20,940 bases of DNA, taken from positions 1-20,940 of the forward strand of contig CAVWCW010000026.1 in assembly GCA_963753615.1 (NCBI GenBank), given 5' to 3'. The number at the start of each line of letters is the position of its first letter. Within the stretch, counting starts at the first letter, position 1. The stretch is from CAVWCW01 sp963753615. Lineage in GTDB: Bacteria > Pseudomonadota > Gammaproteobacteria > Chromatiales > Chromatiaceae. Position numbers and translations under genes: made by a program. The notes below the pieces were generated by a model. That model did not search any database. It was given only the letters and a program-made list of their open reading frames with translations, and had not been told where the DNA came from. Shown piece by piece: positions 15,574 to 20,940 of this stretch.

Positions 15574-16545
15574 ATGCCCATCCACCCCCTGCAACAGTGG
15601 CAACACGCCCACGACTTTCACCTCGAAGCCCGCGAAGGCGAGCGCCGCACCCTTCTGGTGGTCTGGCTGACCGGGATCACCATGCTGGTGGAGGTGACCA
15701 CCGGATACCTGTCGGGCTCCATGGCGCTGCTGGCGGACGGCTGGCACATGGGCACCCACATGGCGGCCCTGTCCATCTCTGTGTTCGCCTATCGTTATGC
15801 GCGCAAGCATGCCCACAGCCCCCGCTACAGCTTCGGCACCGGCAAGGTGGGGGCCCTGGGCGGCTTCGCCAGTGCCATGGCGCTGGCGGTGGTGGCCCTG
15901 CTGATGGGGGTCGAGTCCCTGCATCGCTTGGTGCAGCCACAGCGGATCCACTTCGACGAGGCGATCCTGGTGGCGGTGCTGGGCCTGGCGGTGAATCTGC
16001 TCAGCGCCTGGCTGCTGCGCGGTGGACAGGCGCCCCACCATCATCATGACGCCGAGTCGGGACACCATCAGCACAACCGGGATCACAATCTGCGCGCCGC
16101 CTATTTGCACGTGCTGGCCGACGCGCTGACCTCCCTTCTGGCAATCATTGCGCTGAGCGCCGGCAAGTACCTGGGCTGGACCTGGATGGACGCCCTGATG
16201 GGCCTGGTCGGAGCCTACCTGATCACCCGCTGGGGCATCGGCCTGCTGCGCGAGACCAGTGGCGTGCTGCTCGACCGCGGCCCCAACCCCGCCAACGTGG
16301 AAGCGATAAGAGAGGCCATCGAGGCGGACGCCGACAACGAGATCGCCGATCTGCATGTCTGGCGCCTCAGCCCCGGCCACTTCGCCGCGATAATCTCGGT
16401 GGTCACACACCGCCCGCGGGACCCCGAGCACTACAAGGCCCTGCTCGCGGGCCACCCGGAGCTTTCCCACATCACCGTCGAGGTCAACCGTTGCGACAGC
16501 GCCTGTGGCGCCCGTCTCGAGGGGTTAGAGACGGCCGGCAGTTAG
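15574..16545 (+). CDS. dmeF: DmeF-like cation diffusion facilitator (Co/Ni efflux)
   Basis: This is a CDF-family divalent metal efflux protein of the cytoplasmic membrane, 323 residues, frame intact. Features in order: a His-containing N-terminus (HAHDFHLEAREGERRT); GSMALLADGWHMGTHMAALS in the second helix with the DmeF-style HxxxH metal site; YRYARKHAHSPRYSFGTGKVG; a His-rich loop near residues 150-170 (HHHHDAESGHHQHNRDH); LRAAYLHVLADALTSLLAII in the fifth helix (HxxxD); and a C-terminal soluble domain with DLHVWRLSPGHFAAI. Substrate by family: cobalt and nickel; this cannot be confirmed here. The start is ATG at 15574, which lacks a clear ribosome site. No DmeR/RcnR-type repressor gene is adjacent. 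Confidence 0.88.
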   Translation: MPIHPLQQWQHAHDFHLEAREGERRTLLVVWLTGITMLVEVTTGYLSGSMALLADGWHMGTHMAALSISVFAYRYARKHAHSPRYSFGTGKVGALGGFASAMALAVVALLMGVESLHRLVQPQRIHFDEAILVAVLGLAVNLLSAWLLRGGQAPHHHHDAESGHHQHNRDHNLRAAYLHVLADALTSLLAIIALSAGKYLGWTWMDALMGLVGAYLITRWGIGLLRETSGVLLDRGPNPANVEAIREAIEADADNEIADLHVWRLSPGHFAAIISVVTHRPRDPEHYKALLAGHPELSHITVEVNRCDSACGARLEGLETAGS

Positions 16546-16592
16546 GCCGGGGGGAACCCTAACCAGTATTTGCGCAGCTGAACCGAGTCGAC

Positions 16593-17027
16593 TCAATGCA
16601 GTTGCCGTTCGGACTCCTCTGAAGCCGCTGGGCCAGGCACCATCGGCAACGAGGCATGGTGCAATTGCAGTCGCCAGCCCTCCCCTTCGCGGCGGTAGAC
16701 ATTGGTGGCCAGCACCCGCGTCGAATCGTCATCAGCGCCCCCCGACGGGCTGATCAGCTCTTCGACCAGGTGCACTCGGGTGGCGGCGTCGCCCTGCGCC
16801 TGCAGCCGGCGGAACGCCAGGCCCGGAGGGCGGGCACCTTGCAAGATCTGGCGCCAGCTGTCGAGCACCGCGGGCGCCCCCAGCAGCAGATCGCCGCCCG
16901 GGTGCAGGCAGGCGACTTGGGCTCCGACGCCCCACACCTGGTGCATTAGGGCCAGATCCAAGGTCTCAAAAGCGAGGTAGAAAGCGGCTTCGGCCTGCTC
17001 GGCGGTGTCAAAGGGCGGCTCGGGCAT
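16593..17027 (-). CDS. SnoaL-like / NTF2-fold small protein
   Basis: This 144-residue protein has the pattern of the SnoaL/DUF4440 group of NTF2-like folds: an N-terminal helix with AEQAEAAFYLAFETLDLALM, VWGVGAQVACLHPGGDLLLG, then VLDSWRQILQGA, and closing strands VLATNVYRREGEGWRLQLHH with the conserved Trp and His-His. Members are enzymes of unknown substrate or small binding proteins, so no reaction is assigned. ATG at 17027; the stop lies 47 bases from the convergent dmeF stop, with no strong terminator between them. The frame is intact and composition matches the host. Confidence 0.75.
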   Translation of the reverse strand: MPEPPFDTAEQAEAAFYLAFETLDLALMHQVWGVGAQVACLHPGGDLLLGAPAVLDSWRQILQGARPPGLAFRRLQAQGDAATRVHLVEELISPSGGADDDSTRVLATNVYRREGEGWRLQLHHASLPMVPGPAASEESERQLH

Positions 17028-17163
17028 GGAAATCGGTTCTGGGTTGGAGGCGGACGCTTGTTATCCCACTCCCGCCCCACCCGGGTCAAGATGGGACCCA
17101 CCCAGAGCGGCCCGCGTTGAACCCGGCTGCCGGCTCCGGGAAAATCCCTCCCCATATGAATTC

Positions 17164-17466
17164 GTGGATGCGCCCCCTGCAGTGCTGAGCAGCTATCTGG
17201 AACCCCGCCTTGAGGCGGAAAACCTCGACCTGGAGGCGTTCCGCGAGCTGTTGATCCGGCTCCTCAACTATGGCGTTCTGTGCCGCGGCGAGAGCCAGGT
17301 GGAGCAGCAGCTCTATGACCGCTACCTGCGTATTGCCCCGCTGATCGAGGAGTATCTGGAACTGATTGGGGTCCGGGTGCTCCACGACGCCCGCTTCGAG
17401 TACCTGCGCCTGTACCCCCCGGGGAGCCGGATCCCGGGCATGGACGAGGCCGACGATGTTTCTTAA
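17164..17466 (+). pseudogene. Truncated jetB/mksE (DUF4194), condensin-type defence subunit
   Basis: The first 100 or so residues match DUF4194 (JetB of Wadjet, MksE of MksBEF), the accessory subunit of a plasmid-removing SMC complex: LEAFRELLIRLLNYGVLCRG, QVEQQLYDRYLRIAPLIEEY, then GVRVLHDARFEYLRLYPPGS and RIPGMDEADD, where it stops. Family members run to about 200 residues, so the C-terminal half is missing. The stop overlaps the jetC start (ATGTTTCTTAAG), which suggests an internal deletion that kept the natural gene junction. GTG at 17164 is only a nominal start; the true N-terminus may also be lost. No jetA (DUF3375) lies upstream. Confidence 0.7.
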
Positions 17467-17643
17467 GCGCTTCGTCTTCGTCAACTGGGGCAATATCCCC
17501 AACCTGGAGTTCGAGCTGGGGCCGGTCAACCTGTTGGCTCCGGAAAGACCACCGGCGCCGACGCCATCCAGACGGTGATGACCGCGGCCCACGAGAACCT
17601 GTCTCAGTACAACCCGGGCCAGGACGAGACCACCCAGCGCCGG
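17456..17643 (+). pseudogene. Fragment of jetC/mksB (SMC-like ATPase) with damaged Walker A
   Basis: The N-terminus of a JetC/MksB ATPase is plain: MFLKRFVFVNWGNIPNLEFE, then LGPVNLL. The family continues with a Gly-rich Walker A (GGNGSGKTT); here about a dozen bases are missing so that GSGKTTGADAIQ appears directly, in a different frame, followed by TVMTAAHENLSQYNPGQDET and TQRR. After that point homology ends, although the full protein has over 1000 residues. The fragment is therefore non-functional: frame broken, ATP-binding loop shortened and everything downstream gone. ATG at 17456 overlaps the jetB stop. Confidence 0.72.
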
Positions 17644-17775
17644 CGCTTTGCGGATGATCCGCCGGCACCGGAGCATCCCAACCTCGTCGAGGCCATGCGC
17701 CATCGGCTGAAGACCTTTGAGGGCAAGGCGGTCCACGTGCGGGGCAAATCCCCGGCTCCCGCGCCATTCTTTTAG
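17644..17775 (+). mobile_element. Possible tail fragment of an IS1182-like transposase fused to the jetC remnant
   Basis: After the last jetC-like residues the frame continues with PEHPNLVEAMRHRLKTFEGK and AVHVRGKS. The spacing of RLKT, EGKA and a basic RGKS recalls the C-terminal region of IS1182/IS5-type transposases (RLxTxEGRALYxxRKxxVEPVFG). The VEPVFG motif itself is not intact here. If correct, an insertion sequence landed in jetC and was then mostly deleted. The match rests on pattern memory only. Confidence 0.35.
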
Positions 17776-17806
17776 ATTTTGGGGCCTTGGCGAACGATGT
17801 CACGAC

Positions 17807-18435
17807 TTAAATCCGACAGCCCCCTAGAGCTGTCTCCAGGGCCGCCATAGCCGCACCTACGTTTTTAGGCGCCAGCTGCGCGCAGCGCTCCGTCATCCGC
17901 ACCCTGCTGTGTCGGAGTAGTTCCCTCAGCTCGATCAGCGGAACCCCGGCTTGGTCCAGCCAGGCTGCGAAGGTGTGCCTCAAATCTTGCTGGTGAAAAT
18001 CCTCCAGGCCCGTCTTCCGGCACGCACTCGCGAAGCGCTTCTTCACGGAGCCGATGAGGTTGCCGCGCCGATCGCAGAACACTCAGGGAGACGACGGACA
18101 GTCGAGTTGCCGGGATTCGGCCTGGGCCTGGATCGCAATCCACGCCTCCTGGTTCAGCGGCACGCTCCCTAGCTGTCCGCTTTTGTTGGGTGTGCCGCGC
18201 CCAAATAGATCAGCCCCGACCCCGGGTCCGGGCGTTCCCAACGAATCCTAGCATCTCACCCATACGTACGCCGGTGTTCAGTCCAAGCAGTATGAGATCG
18301 GGCAAGTGTGGCGCTTGCGGTTCGGTGCGCGCCGCTGCTACGCGCAGCTCCACGTCGGCTTTGCTGATCCAGCGAACCCTCCCCGGTGGCTCCTCACGTA
18401 GAAGCAAATTTTGAGTCAACCGATAAGGATTGCGT
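17807..18435 (-). pseudogene. Decayed tyrosine recombinase (phage-type integrase)
   Basis: The catalytic domain of a tyrosine recombinase is recognisable across two frames: WISKADVE and LILLGLNTGVRMGEMLG (Arg I box) in one, then SVPLNQEAWIAIQAQ, VFCDRRGNLIGSVKKRF, DLRHTFAAWLDQAGVPLIEL and ELLRHSRVRMTERCAQLAPK in another. It is broken by a frameshift near 18220 and an in-frame TGA near 18087. Active-site damage is also visible: the Tyr of the usual ERYAHL motif is Cys, the GHS motif is RHS, and the His before DLRHT is Gln. The N-terminal core-binding domain is absent. It lies beside the jet and IS remnants and probably once moved that island. No tRNA or obvious att repeat is seen. Confidence 0.75.
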
Positions 18436-18838
18436 ATCACTGAGCGTCGACTCGATATCGGACACAGGCGCTCACCAAAGGCGCCCTGTGCCAACCGATG
18501 GTCGACCTGTGGCGCCCTTGGCTCGTGAGCGTATGGGGAGGATGAAACCTGCAAATCGCTCAGGTGGGCCTCATACAGAGAGGACAATAACAAGACAACC
18601 ACCACACCCTGAAATTCGTGACCGAGTCCGCAAATTGGCTGTCTCGACAGACTGCCTGTGATCAACGTCACGGACGAGTCGACGCCTTGGGGGTTACTTT
18701 GCACTCGGGTCGTCGAGCCCTTCGAGGGCGAACACAAATCGCCCGATTACCGCCCTTGGACAACCGACAAATCACTCTTTCGCCCGACTTCGCGTGTGGG
18801 TGTGCGTTGTTTCAGACTACTTTTTTGGGTATTTCCTG
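18436..18838. other. Non-coding stretch between integrase remnant and secreted protein gene
   Basis: About 400 bases have no supported gene. Short open frames on both strands lack any known motif. A small GCCC-TTCGA-GGGC inverted repeat near 18716-18729 is the only local structure. The region is less GC-rich than the cox operon and probably marks the outer edge of the degraded island. The promoter of the downstream gene should be here, but I cannot identify it. Confidence 0.4.
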
Positions 18839-20907
18839 ATGGCATTGGATACTGGCATTGAACGTCGAGCCACTGGCCGGCTTGCGCTATCAAGCCTCCT
18901 GTATTTGCTAGCGCTTGGCGTTATTGCCGGCGCGGCCACCGCCGGCTCTGCAACCCTCGGCGACACCGGCGCGGCGACGGGCATCGAGCTTCGGGCGCTC
19001 GAGCAGTCGATCAATCTGCAGTGGGATCCCGTGACCAGCGATTCGCGCATTGTGGGCTACGAGGTGCATTATGGCCTGGCGAGCCACGCGTACACCGCGA
19101 GCGTCGACGCGGTTAACAGCGGCGCCGCCACCAGCACGGCAACCGTCCCGAACCTTAGCGACGGGACCAGCTACTACTTCGCGGTACGCTCCCGCAACGG
19201 AGACCGCAGCCTGGTGAGCGGGTTCTCCGACGAAGTATGCGCCACCATCGGGGAGCCCGCCGACGCAACCGCAGACTTCATGGCCAACACCATTTCGGGG
19301 CAAGCCCCGTTGGCGGTGGCCTTTACCGCACAGGTCCCCGGATGCACCACCGGCTGGTTGTGGAACTTCGGCGATGGCGAGAGCAGCACCGAGCCGCAGC
19401 CTACCCACGTCTACCAAGCCAGCGGCACCTTTACGGTGAGTCTGACGATAAGCGGCCCGGGGATTGCCGACACCGCGACCAAGACCGCTTACGTAACGGT
19501 ATCGGCTGGAGTACCAGGGGACGGTGGGCCTGTTGAAGGCCTAGTCGCCGCCTACGGCTTCGACGAAGCCGGGGACGTCCTGGCATTGGACACCTCCGGT
19601 AACGGCAATGACGGGGTGCTCTCGGGGCCGACCCGCACGAGCGCGGGTAAGTTTGGCAGCGCCCTTTCATTCGACGGGATCAACGACTGGGTAACGGTGG
19701 ACGACCACGCGACGCTCGATCTCACCAGCGGCATGACCTTGGAGGCCTGGGTCAAGCCTTCAGCCCTGTCGGGTTGGCGCACGGCGCTCATCAAAGAGGC
19801 GGCATCCGGCCTGGCCTACGCCCTCTATGCACATGACAGCAGCCCCCGCCCGGCGGCATACATCCGCATCGGTGGCGATCTGACGACCCCCGGCAGCGCG
19901 GCGTTGCCCACCAACGCCTGGACCCACCTGGCATCGACCTATGACGGCACGCGGCTGCGCCTGTTCGTGAACGGCGTCGAAACCAGCACAGCGGTCTCGG
20001 GCTCGATCGAGCAGTCGGCCCGACCCTTGCGCATCGGCGGCAACGCCCTCTGGGGCGAGTACTTCAGCGGGTTGATCGATGAGGTTCGGGTCTACAATCG
20101 CGCCCTATCGGCCGCCGAGATCCAAGCCGACATGAACGCCCCCGTAAGGGGAGCAAGCGATTCCATCGGCGTCTTCCGGCCCTCCAGCCGAAGCTTCTTC
20201 CTCGATCTCAACGGCAACGACGTTTGGGACGGCATGGGCATTGACGCTACGACCCATCCTTTGGTATAGCCCAGGATATTCCGTTAGTCGGGGATTGGAA
20301 CGGCGATGGCATCGATGAAATCGGCATCTTCCGGCCCTCCAGCCGCAGTTTCTTCCTCGATCTCAACGGCAACGACGTTTGGGATGGCATGGGCATTGAC
20401 GCTACGACCTCATCCTTTGGTATAGCCGAGGATATTCCGGTAGTCGGGGATTGGAACGGGGACGGCATCGATGAGATCGGCATCTTCCGACCCTCCAGCC
20501 ACAGCTTCTTCCTCGATCTCAACGGCAACCGAATTTGGGATGCCGGGATTGACGGGGTATTCCCCTTCGGTACCAGTACCGATCTCCCCGTCACCGGAGA
20601 CTGGGACGGCGATGGCATCGACAACATCGGGGTCTGGCGCCCGGCCACACGAAGCTTCTACCTGGACACGAACGGGAACTACACTTGGGAGTGGGGCACC
20701 GATCTCGTTGCGCCCTTCGGCATGAGCACCGACTTGCCGATTATCGGCGACTGGGACGGCGACGGCTTCGACGAGATCGGCATCTGGCGCCCGAGTAACC
20801 ACCGATTCTTCCTCGACACGAACGCCAACGACGCCTGGGATGTGGGCATCGACCTCATCACCGGTTTCGGCGCCAGCACCGATCTTCCGTTGGCCGGGCG
20901 CTGGTAG
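18839..20907 (+). CDS. Secreted multidomain protein: Fn3, PKD, LamG and FG-GAP-like repeats (one frameshift)
   Basis: The restored product has about 689 residues. Residues 1-36 form a signal peptide (RRATGRLALSSLLYLLALGV then AGAATAGSA). A fibronectin type III domain follows (about 45-130, GYEVHYGLASHAYTASV, GTSYYFAVRSRNGD), then a PKD domain (about 141-222, WLWNFGDGESSTEPQPTHVY), a LamG/concanavalin-like domain (about 233-430, LVAAYGFDEAG, LSFDGINDWVTVDD, TLEAWVKPS, LIDEVRVYNRALSAAEI), and from residue 443 five tandem repeats with GDWDGDGIDEIGI cores. Such proteins are exported and bind carbohydrate or surfaces; the DxDGDG motifs look calcium-binding. No sorting tail or anchor is seen. As written, a missing T near 20254 gives a stop at 20269. 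ATG at 18839 is preferred over GTG at 18794 because it yields a clean signal peptide. Confidence 0.82.
20168..20904 (+). repeat. Five in-frame tandem repeats (156/150 bp) encoding FG-GAP-like blades
   Basis: Units begin at 20168, 20323, 20479, 20629 and 20779, with lengths 155, 156, 150, 150 and 126 (partial last unit). The encoded unit reads GIFRPSSxSFFLDLNGN, then xxWDxGID, FGxSTDLPVxGDWDGDGIDE. The first two units are almost identical in DNA, apart from a few substitutions and one lost T in the first, which points to a recent duplication; later units diverge more. Confidence 0.85.
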
Positions 20908-20916
20908 AGGGACGGT

Positions 20917-20939
20917 GCGGGCACGGTTTGCGTGCCCGC
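20917..20939 (+). terminator. Terminator-like hairpin after the secreted protein gene
   Basis: GCGGGCAC (20917-20924) pairs perfectly with GTGCCCGC (20932-20939) around a 7-base loop, 10 bases after the stop codon. The window ends one base later, so the T-run that would confirm a rho-independent terminator cannot be seen. Confidence 0.6.
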
Positions 20940-20940
20940 G

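Noticed and set aside
17005..17163. A longer N-terminus for the jetB fragment starting at 17005.
   Set aside because: It would overlap the start of the intact divergent SnoaL-like gene, and the extra residues do not resemble DUF4194.
20389..20907. A separate gene made only of FG-GAP-like repeats.
   Set aside because: It is the continuation of the upstream secreted protein after a one-base loss; the start codon falls within a repeat unit and there is no ribosome site.
1..20940. CRISPR arrays, tRNA, rRNA or replication origins.
   Set aside because: No regularly spaced short repeats, cloverleaf-like segments, rRNA sequence or origin-type repeat clusters were seen on either strand.

Overview
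The window looks like chromosomal DNA of a GC-rich aerobic proteobacterium, probably gamma- or betaproteobacterial. The taxonomy is inferred from an RcoM-type regulator, a form I CO dehydrogenase and a DmeF transporter; no rRNA or tRNA is present to settle it. 

Positions 70-11544, all on the minus strand, hold one long operon for aerobic carbon monoxide oxidation. In transcription order it reads coxM, coxS, coxL (the molybdenum-copper CO dehydrogenase), coxG, coxD, coxE, a coxF-like XdhC protein with a C-terminal YHS domain, a MocA/MobA-type nucleotidyltransferase, a second XdhC protein (coxI-like), a SufS cysteine desulfurase, a SufU scaffold and an unrecognised membrane protein. CoxL carries the AYRCSFR active-site loop of true CO dehydrogenases. 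Genes are tightly packed or overlap. Directly upstream and in the same direction lies rcoM (11814-12548), a one-component PAS-LytTR regulator whose likely heme ligands are conserved. Together this is a complete sense, transcribe, build and sulfurate module for CO oxidation.

Nearly every cox-operon gene is split by single-base indels, about a dozen of them in coxL, yet cofactor residues are intact and reading frames resume. Genes between 11814 and 17027 have none. I treat the breaks as probable sequence errors and give whole-gene spans; genuine decay cannot be excluded.

Positions 13138-17027 hold ordinary accessory genes: an MgtC/DUF4010 membrane protein, a lower-GC hypothetical membrane protein, a DmeF-like cobalt/nickel efflux transporter and a SnoaL-like protein. 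The gaps contain a strong plus-strand terminator with no visible plus-strand gene before it (13081-13135) and a 43-bp imperfect palindrome (15250-15292).

Positions 17164-18435 are a scar of lost mobile DNA: truncated jetB/mksE and jetC/mksB (Wadjet/MksBEF condensin) with a damaged Walker A, a probable IS-transposase tail, and a decayed tyrosine recombinase whose catalytic Tyr is Cys. Positions 18839-20907 encode a secreted protein (Fn3, PKD, LamG, then five tandem FG-GAP-like repeats) with one frameshift in the first repeat, followed by a terminator-like hairpin at the window edge.
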